This document shows, in pieces, positions 10,301 to 17,290 of a stretch of 64,000 nt of DNA; positions within the stretch are counted from its first letter, which is position 1, and the number at the start of each line of letters is the position of its first letter. Origin of the DNA: Streptomyces sp. SCL15-4. Lineage in GTDB: Bacteria > Actinomycetota > Actinomycetes > Streptomycetales > Streptomycetaceae. The stretch is from assembly GCF_033366695.1 (NCBI RefSeq), contig NZ_JAOBTQ010000001.1, positions 8,343,426-8,407,425 on the forward strand. The letters run 5' to 3'. Made by a program: the position numbers and the translations under genes. The notes under the pieces were generated by a model. That model was not told the origin of the DNA. It saw nothing but the letters and a program-made list of their open reading frames with translations, and did not search any database.

Positions 10301-11424
10301 AGCGTCGGCGCCCCCTCATACAGCAGGCTCGCCGCCACATGGTCGGCTCCCGACAGCGCCACCAGCACATCCGCATACGGCACCAGGGAACCCGGCAGGC
10401 CTTCTTCCTCATAGGTCGACCGCGCCCGGCTCAGTTCGATGCAGCGCACCAGCGTCAGCCAGTCACAGCGTGCCGCCGCCCGCTGGGCGACGACGGCCAG
10501 GGTGTGGACGATGGCCTGCGGCGGCTGCAGGCCGGCGATCGCACGGGAGAGGAAGTCGGGCCCGATCAGCAGGGCCAGGTCCTCGTCACGGCCCAGAGCG
10601 GACAGGAGTTCGGGCAGGTGCCGGAAGGCACGCGCGTCCGTGAAAAACCCGCGCTGGGAAAGCCACTGGGCGGCCTGAGCCCGGACCTGGTCCACCCACC
10701 GGGAGTCACCCTCGGTCCGGCGCACGAAACGGCTGAAGCTCTCGTGGTGGATCTTCAGCCCGCCGATCCCCGGCTGCTGCGCGATGATCGGTGCCACCCG
10801 GCTCAGGGCGGCACCGATCATCATCGCCGGCATCGGGAAGATCTCCCCGAGCTCGTCCGCGCTGACAGCGAAGTCGCAGACCGCCAGCGTGCTGGCCGCG
10901 TAACGCTGCTCGACCGTCAACGCCCGCAGCAGATAGGCGTAGTAGTCGTCCAGGTCGTGCGCCGATGACGGAACCGCGCGCAGCCGCTCAAGCGGATCAC
11001 CCACGGCGCCCGGCGCAAGCGGCGTCCCAAGGCCGGGAGCCGGCCCCACGGCCTGACGGCACAGATACGTGGCGTACAGAGCGTTGCCTCGTGAGCGCTC
11101 CTCGATCAAGGTGACAGCGGCCTCAGTATCCGTGGCAGCCCCCAGACCGGCAGCCGACGGCGCCAGCGCCGACAGCACACCCAGACGCTCCGCCAACGCA
11201 CCCAGCTCGGCGCGGTCGAGAGGGGGAACAGTCAAACGGGCGGCTTGGGCGTCGACCGCCTCCAGATGAGGCCCGGGCTGACTGGCCAGAACAAGAACGA
11301 CGCCGGGCGGCAGGCTGAGCGAAGTGAGTTCCTCGACCAAGCAGGCCGCCGGATCCACCGGCCCGCCGAAGGCGCCGCCACTGCTGTGCCCAAGGACCCG
11401 GCTGACGTGATCGATCCCGTCCAC
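7330..11424 (-). CDS. Giant STAND/NTPase-like protein beginning at Walker B (Walker A absent)
   Basis: A 1364-residue protein starting at GTG 11424. Its first residues (VDGIDHVSRVLGHSSGG) look like a Walker B strand (hydrophobics, then DGID), followed about 40 residues later by VVLVLASQPGPH, the usual sensor strand of STAND/AAA+ ATPases. A Walker A should precede these, but an in-frame TGA lies five codons upstream of the GTG and no P-loop is visible in any upstream frame. The remaining ~1200 residues are helical, repeat-like and Ala/Leu-rich, resembling TPR/HEAT-like sensor arms of STAND defence proteins. The very long intact frame and coupled downstream gene argue against simple decay. It may be a truncated STAND protein or a scaffold that has lost ATPase activity. 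Degenerate repeats lie just upstream. Confidence 0.75.
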   Translation of the reverse strand: MDGIDHVSRVLGHSSGGAFGGPVDPAACLVEELTSLSLPPGVVLVLASQPGPHLEAVDAQAARLTVPPLDRAELGALAERLGVLSALAPSAAGLGAATDTEAAVTLIEERSRGNALYATYLCRQAVGPAPGLGTPLAPGAVGDPLERLRAVPSSAHDLDDYYAYLLRALTVEQRYAASTLAVCDFAVSADELGEIFPMPAMMIGAALSRVAPIIAQQPGIGGLKIHHESFSRFVRRTEGDSRWVDQVRAQAAQWLSQRGFFTDARAFRHLPELLSALGRDEDLALLIGPDFLSRAIAGLQPPQAIVHTLAVVAQRAAARCDWLTLVRCIELSRARSTYEEEGLPGSLVPYADVLVALSGADHVAASLLYEGAPTLSARWGLQLCAAVDRAGFAAPWEAYLTARDKDRGGKSGHDGSAGNEAVFLAELRGRIRLPGHGTDQRESPEGHPLTLAQRVARFLDQEALDSPEPALGVLLDCLGAELLLESAALIERPERRAALLLHLADAHDGAGGILPSARTLAVAVWASAPCGLRRLLDRGVPVADLAEEVFRGDDVTTVLQEATHAVLTGRYGDLSRPVSRWLELLEVAQAADPQAPTRLLALLDGEGFYRAWLRFTVTTLGLGRDVDAGRISAERASTAVRVALEQLAQHAAPFTGQPNASELGDIHRLVRQVLHEAVALLRGNDVALGIASLQTVSHGTTTSLMGMAGSGPLITTELLSLLAHSVGQAGSDIIHELMRTLRTAQADSRSMYAEDADFELEMARVSLACDDPDEAQRCWERAAHYMGAYGGHKDITIEELLEPLPQLVQADPVQARVRLARTQPLVYLVAECTDGRGTAGTPQEWWRLLAGLDPRAAAQLAAQVLLTEPGLPDARVDAAHQQLLAMQANTADPVVLAALRIAAGSRGRNLDADVVLLGQLADLPGDDAAHALRLLPVLANAITSTYDDQTLIHASHLAGDTLSPALRAAAQRLGGEGGPPWTPRPVPSTSSRNWSGPKGRYPTGAFLHAQQRPVLPEGAAGVLAAVRDCGSKAYDDPPGPRWSADALANAVGWRLVEITERQGPGAAAQLLHRIAQEMNASGPVDVLADVTAGLYLRHGIAPDVFGPLAATAGMLAYTKIRGGGGWRSSAGNDRLELWQQAHTADAAIAAQDLADQVANAVANPSYGRTIGVSQALVSAFAIQPPDVSRPPAADALACWDAAYDVIAHRLPGDVRLGDGAYHPVPEPATQHDIDTALCRLAVATIALPERGDKRRALLAATVLLASRPRQAQAALAHVLSFDLGAGPLTWLLTVLHSHLPEGPLGAALHEQLVALCTSDMLSVRVEASAILTLAGHQPPSPPATAAHPTLAHAIAANLSSEDSA

Positions 11425-12181
11425 GACTGTGTCACCTCAATGAGAATGCGTATGGCTAGCGCCCCCAAGCCTGTTGGGCTCGGGGGATGCAAGTTTTGAG
11501 AAAACGGATCAATGGTTCGTTTCGTGATCCTAGACAGGGCCTTAGCCGGTCTGACCTGCAAGGATGCAGGTTGTGAGAGTATTTGCAGTTCTGTTGCGGC
11601 GACCTATAGTTGCTCACAACTGTGGGGACGGTAGTGGTCATAGCTGCAGTGCCGAGGGCTGCTGGTTTGTTGTTGGGGCCGTGCTCGGGGGGCTTTGGGG
11701 CAGCCAGCGGGTCGCTGGACCAGTAGCTTTTCTGCTGCATGCCAAGGACTCGCCTCGTACTGGCAGGACACGCGATCTCTCGCGTGGAGCCGATGGCGAC
11801 CAGCAGACGGCGCCGTTGGCTACAGCGGCGGCTGCGGCAACCGACATCTCCATACCGCGGTGGAGCGCGGTCGCCCGCCTCGCGTCCTGGCGGATCGCCG
11901 GCGAGGAACCGGCTCCCAGGGTGAGTAAGGAGGCCCCGGCAGGCTCCCGAGCCCAGCTGCTTCAGCGGTCCGGCGTCTGCTCTGGAGGATGCTCATCTCT
12001 CTGGGCTCAGCAGCCCCGATTGGCAACATAATGGACCTGGCTGCGGAACGCGTCTGGGGTGCTACGTTGTTGCGGTGGGGGAGCTGAGCCGATCCTGACG
12101 CCAGGGACAGATCTGCCTCCCGTCTTGGTTGGCTGGCCGCAGGGTGGGATGTGCGCGGCGCGCAGACAAGCTCGATCAGTA
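11425..12181. other. Divergent intergenic region with repeats and a promoter-like site
   Basis: About 750 bases separate the leftward STAND-like gene from the rightward ABC-3C operon. No convincing gene is present; the small open frames lack ribosome sites and coding bias. The segment 11450-11640 is unusually AT-rich and holds the repeat relatives at 11471-11579, followed by a sigma70-like pair TTGCAG (11583-11588) and TATAGT (11605-11610) with 16-base spacing, pointing right. Since the next rightward gene starts over 500 bases away, this could drive a long leader or an untranslated RNA. Confidence 0.45.
11471..11579 (+). repeat. Relatives of the 4409-4505 repeats upstream of the STAND-like gene
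   Basis: The copy at 11548-11579 matches the 4474-4505 repeat at about 24 of 32 positions (shared TCTGACCTGCAAGG core in sense) and contains a perfect hairpin CCTGCA-AGGA-TGCAGG (11555-11570). A weaker copy at 11471-11502 retains only the 3' half (GGATGCAAGTTTTGAGA). Both lie within about 150 bases of the start of the leftward STAND-like gene. The same element near 4.4 kb suggests a shared regulator or a dispersed CRISPR-like remnant. Confidence 0.45.
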
Positions 12182-13438
12182 GTGGGGAACGTGGCACAAG
12201 CAGGGGCGCACTCGGCCGCAGGCCAGATGACCGGATACCTCTACCAGTGCGAATTGGCTCTGCTGGAACTCGCAGAACGCAGCTGGGGCGAGGCCACGAT
12301 CGAGGTGCGGATGGAGCTCCTCGACGACATCGAGTTCTTGGACCCCGAGACCCACACGCCGCTGGAGCTGCTCCAGTCCAAGCACCGCGAGGCAGCCGGC
12401 CCCCTGAGCGAGACAGGCAAGGACTTCTGGCGCTCGGTGGCGTCGTGGATCGACGCGCTGAAGGCACTGGCCGATCCATCGGCCGAGACGATGCCCCTGT
12501 TGCGGCTGGTCTCGACTCAAGTTGCTCCCAAGGACACCTTCTTCCATCTGCTGCGCCCTGGATCGGACAGGGATGTGCGAAAGGCCCTGGCCCGGATGGA
12601 GCAGATTGCCGGTGACGCCGACGGTCCTGGCACTACTGCCAAGGACCGTGACCTGTTTATGGCCCTGGCCCCGGAACGGCGCTATCAGCTGGTCAACGCC
12701 GTGATCGTCCACGACGGTGCACCAGTGATGTCAGACCTGAACCCTAGTCTGGCCAAAGAACTGGGGATCACGCCGAGCGACCATGCCGAGGCCGCCCTCG
12801 ACGCGATCAAAGGGTGGTGGTACCGGATGGCTGTAGAACTACTAGAACGCAAGAACCCCCAGCGCATGAGGGCCTCGGTCAGTGCGCAAGAACTGGCGTG
12901 TCTGAGGGATGAAGTCCTCCACCGCTACGCGGAGAAGGACCTGCCGATCACCGAGACCCTGCGCAACCTCACAGAAGCCGAGATCGCCGGCTACGAGGAC
13001 CAGCTCGTGGTGTCCCAGATGCGGTGGATCGACTTGCCCGACGACGAGATCGCCATGCACCTGCGCAGCTACCACCACGCGCGTGCACAGCGATCCGCGT
13101 GGCTGCGCACCTTCAAGATCACTCCAGAGCGGCTGGAGGAGTATGAACAGGAACTCCACTACGAGTGGGAGCGTACCTTCCGCCGCCATACCCGACGCCT
13201 CCGCGATGGCATCCCCGACGCCGAGCGTCAGGAGGTAGGTCAGCAGGTACTGGACGACACCATGGACAAAGTCGCCAGCAAACCGGCCCGCCATGGCAGT
13301 ACCACTGCGGCATGGATCGGTCACGGCACCCTTCACGGCCTGGCCGACCAAGCGGACACCGCGCACCCCGACCGCGCCCTTGGGTGGCATCCCGACTACA
13401 CCGACCTGTGCAAGCAGCGGGAAGAGCAGGACCAGTGA
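12182..13438 (+). CDS. ABC-3C system effector subunit with Cap4-like/PD-(D/E)XK endonuclease domain
   Basis: About 418 residues. The start is uncertain between GTG 12182 and GTG 12191 (VAQAGAHSAAGQMTGYLYQC). The N-terminus has the pattern of ABC-three-component effectors: GYLYQCELALLELAER, then an acidic strand MELLDDIEFLD and LELLQSKHR, the E...DD...QxK arrangement of restriction-type nucleases such as the Cap4-like dsDNA endonuclease. The C-terminal half is helical, with the conserved WW/LR-rich segments of the ABC-3C C-terminal domain, which binds the rest of the complex. Its stop overlaps the next start (GTGA), and an SMC-like ATPase follows. In this family (Krishnan, Burroughs, Iyer and Aravind, 2020) the effector is thought to cut DNA on ATPase-sensed invasion. 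Confidence 0.85.
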   Translation: MGNVAQAGAHSAAGQMTGYLYQCELALLELAERSWGEATIEVRMELLDDIEFLDPETHTPLELLQSKHREAAGPLSETGKDFWRSVASWIDALKALADPSAETMPLLRLVSTQVAPKDTFFHLLRPGSDRDVRKALARMEQIAGDADGPGTTAKDRDLFMALAPERRYQLVNAVIVHDGAPVMSDLNPSLAKELGITPSDHAEAALDAIKGWWYRMAVELLERKNPQRMRASVSAQELACLRDEVLHRYAEKDLPITETLRNLTEAEIAGYEDQLVVSQMRWIDLPDDEIAMHLRSYHHARAQRSAWLRTFKITPERLEEYEQELHYEWERTFRRHTRRLRDGIPDAERQEVGQQVLDDTMDKVASKPARHGSTTAAWIGHGTLHGLADQADTAHPDRALGWHPDYTDLCKQREEQDQ

Positions 13439-13920
13439 CCACCGCCCCTCACCGCAGCACGCTCGAGGCCAGAGCCCTGTTCAATCCGGCCTTCGGCGCC
13501 TACCTCCTCGCCAGCAGCATCCACGCCGCAGCCAAGAAGGCGCGCACTCCCATGCCCTGGCCCAGCGTCTTCCTGGTCCTTCCGCTCGTCCTGCCTGACG
13601 ACACACGAGACTCCCTGCCGACCAGATCCACCATGACCCTCAGCGCCTGGGCCAACGCCAACCCACGCCAGCAGGCCGCCTTCGCCGAACGAGCCGCGGT
13701 ACTGACCGCCTACACCCGTGCCAGCCTGCGCACCGCCCTGCGCCACCGCGCCATAGAGGTCAATGCCGGCAACCTGAACTGCCCCCGCGCGCCCAAGCCG
13801 CCCTCAGCCGCCCCCGGCGCCGAAGTCGCCGAGTGCGCCCGCGCCGCAACCCTCGTCGGCCGATGGCTCGCCACCACCGACCCTGCCCGGGCTTTCACCA
13901 TCCTCGGCGTCCGTCCCTGA
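13435..13920 (+). CDS. ABC-3C system middle component
   Basis: 161 residues from GTG 13435, which overlaps the effector stop codon by four bases. The N-terminus contains the signature of middle components (ARALFNPAFGAYLLASSIHA), followed by the PSVFLVLPLVLPDDTRDSL segment typical of this family, and a helical C-terminus ending in TILGVRP. In ABC-3C systems this small protein bridges the effector and the ATPase. It sits between the two, with 32 bases to the ATPase start. The identification rests on the NPAF motif, size and gene order. Confidence 0.85.
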   Translation: MTTAPHRSTLEARALFNPAFGAYLLASSIHAAAKKARTPMPWPSVFLVLPLVLPDDTRDSLPTRSTMTLSAWANANPRQQAAFAERAAVLTAYTRASLRTALRHRAIEVNAGNLNCPRAPKPPSAAPGAEVAECARAATLVGRWLATTDPARAFTILGVRP

Positions 13921-13952
13921 CCACCCCTCTCACAAGGAGCCCCAGAACCGCC

Positions 13953-15902
13953 ATGCAACTGCTCGCCCTGGCCCTCTACCACCGAGACGGCAGGAAAGAC
14001 CACAGGGTCCTGCGTTTCCGCCCCGGGGCGTTGAACATCATCACCGGTGAGTCCGAGACCGGGAAATCCGAAGTCCAGGACATCATCGACTACTGCCTGG
14101 GACGCCGCACCGCCAACCTGCCCGACGAACCGATCGACCAGTCCGTCGGCTGGTACGCCCTCCTGGTCACCTTCAAAGACGGCGGCCGCATGGTCCTCGC
14201 CCGGCCCCGGCCGACCGGCGCCTCCACCGTCCACGCGATGGTGCGAACCGGAGACGCCACCCTTGAACTCCCGCAGGCTGACGAGCTCATCGCCAACTCC
14301 AATGTCGCAGCCCTGCGTAGCGAAGTCAGCGCCCGGCTCGGCATCGAAGACTTCCGCTTCCAGCCACCCGCCGGAGCCACACGAAACGCCTTCGACGTAT
14401 CCATCGCCCACGCAGCCCTGCTCTGCTTTCAGAACCAGAACGAGATCGCCGACAAGACAGCACTGTTCCACCGCCAGACCGAGACCGGCATGGCGCAGAC
14501 CCTCAAGGACACCCTTCCCTACTTTCTCGGCGCCGCCGGCCCCGAACAGTCCCTACGCCGCCACCACCTCGGCGAAGCCATCCGCGCGCAACGCCAAGCG
14601 CAGCGCAAGTACGACGACGCACTGCGCCAGCAGGCCGCCACCGACGCGGGCGGCCTGGCTCTCGTCCGCCTCGCCGAGAACGAAGGACTGCTCACCGACG
14701 TCCCGCCGGCGCCTGACACCGGACAAGTTGTCGCACTGCTCCAGCAGGCCCTCGACGCCTCGCCGCGAACTGCCGCCCCCCTGGATCTGCCAGACCGGCG
14801 TTACGAACTCAACGAAGAGCGTCGCGCGTTGCGCGAACAACTCCAGGAGTACGACGACACTCTCGCCGTGGTTGACCGCTGGCAGGAACAAGGCCGTGCC
14901 TTCACCGGAGAACTGCACCTCCAACTAGACCGCCTCAAGACCCTCGCCCTCCTGGGCCCCGAGCACCTCCACGACACCACCGTCTGCCCCATGTGCACGC
15001 AGCCGCTCCAGGAGCCCGACCCCTCAGCACAGGACGTCTCCGACCTCACCACACGGCTGGCCGAGGAACTTACCCACGCGCAGACGCTCCAGCCTGTCCG
15101 CGAGGAGCACCGCCGCGCCCTGCAGGCAGAACGTGCAGCCGTCGCCGAACGCCTCCGGCTCAACGGGATCCAGCTCCGAGAACTGCTGGCCAGCGACGAG
15201 CGCATGCGTAACCTGCAGGAACAGCAGATGCGTATCGCCCACATCCAGGGGCGGATCGCCGAGGCCCTCAGCCGCACCGGAACGGCCAGTGACCTCAGCA
15301 GGCTGCGCCACGAACTCGAGCTGGCCAAGGAGCGTGTTGCCGCGCTTCAAGTCCTCGTCGACGAGGACGACGTAGCCGCCGAGACCGAACGCTGCCTAGC
15401 CGACATCGCGGTCAACATGACCGCCTGGGCCAAACGCCTCAACCTCGGACAAGCCGCGAACGCGACCGAGGTCAGCATCAGCCTGAACCTCCTCAACGTC
15501 GTCGTCAGAAGCCCTGACGGCCGACGGCCGCTCCGACGCATCGGAAGCGCCAAGAACCACATCGGCTACCACCTCGTCGCCCACCTGGCCTTGCACACCT
15601 ATCTGCGAAGTAACAGCCGGCCCGTCCCCAGCTTCCTCATGCTCGACCAGCCCACACAGGCGTTCTTCCCGGAGAAGCCCCGAGACGCCTCCAAGGTCCA
15701 GGACGCCGACTGGGCCACCGTCACCGCCTACTTCATGCTCCTCAACGAAGTGGCACAACTCAACGAGGGCAATCTGCAGATCATCGTCAGCGATCACGCG
15801 AACCTGCCCGAACCGTGGTTCCAGAACGCTGTGATCGCCAACTGGCGACCCGACGATGAAGGCAACCGCAACGCACTTATCCCCTTCGACTGGACCCCCT
15901 GA
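13953..15902 (+). CDS. ABC-3C system SMC/Rad50-like ABC ATPase
   Basis: 649 residues from ATG 13953; AAGGAGC lies 15-20 bases upstream. Walker A is GESETGKSEVQDIIDYCLG (residues ~30-48), the variant seen in ABC-3C ATPases. A central coiled coil (~200-480) carries a CPMC motif (near 14985) that resembles a zinc hook or knuckle. Walker B is FLMLDQPTQAFFP (near 15635) and a switch-like ISDHANLPEPWF follows. This is the sensor/motor of the three-gene system: SMC-like ATPases probably detect foreign or abnormal DNA and license the nuclease. Transcription ends convergently with the Tn7-like genes. Confidence 0.88.
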   Translation: MQLLALALYHRDGRKDHRVLRFRPGALNIITGESETGKSEVQDIIDYCLGRRTANLPDEPIDQSVGWYALLVTFKDGGRMVLARPRPTGASTVHAMVRTGDATLELPQADELIANSNVAALRSEVSARLGIEDFRFQPPAGATRNAFDVSIAHAALLCFQNQNEIADKTALFHRQTETGMAQTLKDTLPYFLGAAGPEQSLRRHHLGEAIRAQRQAQRKYDDALRQQAATDAGGLALVRLAENEGLLTDVPPAPDTGQVVALLQQALDASPRTAAPLDLPDRRYELNEERRALREQLQEYDDTLAVVDRWQEQGRAFTGELHLQLDRLKTLALLGPEHLHDTTVCPMCTQPLQEPDPSAQDVSDLTTRLAEELTHAQTLQPVREEHRRALQAERAAVAERLRLNGIQLRELLASDERMRNLQEQQMRIAHIQGRIAEALSRTGTASDLSRLRHELELAKERVAALQVLVDEDDVAAETERCLADIAVNMTAWAKRLNLGQAANATEVSISLNLLNVVVRSPDGRRPLRRIGSAKNHIGYHLVAHLALHTYLRSNSRPVPSFLMLDQPTQAFFPEKPRDASKVQDADWATVTAYFMLLNEVAQLNEGNLQIIVSDHANLPEPWFQNAVIANWRPDDEGNRNALIPFDWTP

Positions 15903-16213
15903 CGAAGGCGCGAGAGCGAGACTCGCGGTCAAATGCGCTGAAACGGCGGACGTTGTACGGCGGAAACCACCTGGCTTGTCACACACCGAGTCCGGCCACG
16001 GCAGCGGGAAGCGGCACGCGATGGCGTCGCAGGCCCCTCGGGCCTGCCGGACGTCAGCGGCCTTGCGGGTCCGGTCGGCTGCCTCCTCGTACTTGTGATG
16101 TTGTGCCATGCAGGGCGGGCTTGTCCAAAGCAGCTCGCTCGATTCACGCGAGCATAGGGCAGATCTGCCTGCTGGGCGGCCCTGCGGATCGACGGTCACT
16201 GCCGGTCGGACGT
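15903..16213. other. Convergent intergenic region with hairpins
   Basis: This stretch lies between the ends of the ABC-3C operon and the leftward tnsC-like gene. It holds a weak stem CGCGAG...CTCGCG (15909-15927) just after the ATPase stop and an 8-bp perfect stem GCAGGCCC-CTC-GGGCCTGC (16029-16047 with its closing base); either could end transcription. A minus-strand fragment starting near 16105 (MAQHHKYEEAADRTRKAADV) reads as coding for some 30 codons but is not a clear gene. No transposon end could be recognised. Confidence 0.45.
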
Positions 16214-17290
16214 CTACACACCGGCCTCGTCCAGGTCGCCGCGCCCGGTGTGGATGTCGTCGAGGAGGTCCTTGGTGAGGGCTTCGGTGCCTCGTTCGAT
16301 AGCTTCCTGTGCGGCCTGGCAGATGAGGTGGTTGAGGGTTTCGATGTAGCCGCCGGTGCGCTTGTGCAGGTACGAGGCGAGTCCGATGAGGGTGCCCTTC
16401 TGGTGCTTGTGCAGGCGTAGGTCGTCTTCGAAGGCTTCGACAACGTCCTCCCAGTCCTCGGGCGCGGTGGGGGAGTAGTCGATGGTGCCGACCCACAGCA
16501 CGGGCATGTCGCTGTCGAACTTCATGCCCTGGTGGGGGAGCTTGGAGCGGCGTCCGGTGTAGCGGGCGGCGTGGATGGCGTCGCGTGCCCCGGTGCCGCA
16601 GTAGATGAAGGTGACCCGGGTGTGGTCCTGCAGGCTCTCGAAGTAGGACAGTGCGGTGCGGGCCTCGCCGTCACTGAGCCGGTCGATGCCGTCGACGAGG
16701 ACGAGCTGAGTGCCCGCGTGCTTCATGACGTGCGTGACAGGGAGGGTCACGTCGAGAGTGCGGTAGTCGCCCTTGGCCGGGTTGCGCATGTACTGCAGGC
16801 CGAGGAACTCGGCGAAGGGCAGCGACCAGTGCATGCTGCTGTCCCGGTCCGGGGGTACGTTGATGTAGATGACCGGGACACGGTTCGGGTCGGTGCCGGA
16901 GTCGCTTTCGATCATGCCTTGGTAGCCGCGGCCGATCTGGCACAGCAGAAGTGTCTTTCCGGCACCGCGCTCGCCGTCGATGACCATGTCCATGCTGCGG
17001 CCGACGCTGCGGAAGCGGTTGGTGCGCAGAATCCTGCGCGCGTCCAGCAGGCCGCGGCGCAGAGCGGGGGTCAGGACGGGCAGCATCTCGCCGTGGTACC
17101 GCATGCGCGGGTCATTGTCCGTGACAGTGATGCCGGCAGGCGCGCAGTCCTGCAGGTCCGGCGGGAGGACGATGCGGTGGACGAAGTCGTTCCAGCCCTC
17201 CTTGGTGGTCAGGAGGCCGGCGGTGAGGGGACTGGTGCGAGCATCGGCGAGGACGTCCGGCACTGTGTTGATCAGATCGTCGCGGCTCAT
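16214..17290 (-). CDS. tniB: TnsC/TniB-family AAA+ ATPase
   Basis: 358 residues beginning at the ATG of an ATGA overlap with the TnsB-like gene; AAGGAG lies just upstream. Walker A is IDGERGAGKTLLLCQIG (near 16965), Walker B is LVLVDGIDRLS (near 16690), and a sensor-like FIYCGTGARDAI follows. The C-terminus has the lid helices YLHKRTGGYIETLNHLICQ of TniB-type ATPases. In Tn7-like transposition TnsC binds target DNA, is recruited by TniQ and activates the TnsA-TnsB transposase. It is the last gene of the transposition operon. Confidence 0.88.
   Translation of the reverse strand: MSRDDLINTVPDVLADARTSPLTAGLLTTKEGWNDFVHRIVLPPDLQDCAPAGITVTDNDPRMRYHGEMLPVLTPALRRGLLDARRILRTNRFRSVGRSMDMVIDGERGAGKTLLLCQIGRGYQGMIESDSGTDPNRVPVIYINVPPDRDSSMHWSLPFAEFLGLQYMRNPAKGDYRTLDVTLPVTHVMKHAGTQLVLVDGIDRLSDGEARTALSYFESLQDHTRVTFIYCGTGARDAIHAARYTGRRSKLPHQGMKFDSDMPVLWVGTIDYSPTAPEDWEDVVEAFEDDLRLHKHQKGTLIGLASYLHKRTGGYIETLNHLICQAAQEAIERGTEALTKDLLDDIHTGRGDLDEAGV

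Noticed and set aside
11564..12031. 155-codon plus-strand gene between the STAND-like and ABC-3C genes
   Set aside because: It starts inside the repeat, has weak coding bias and no recognisable product.
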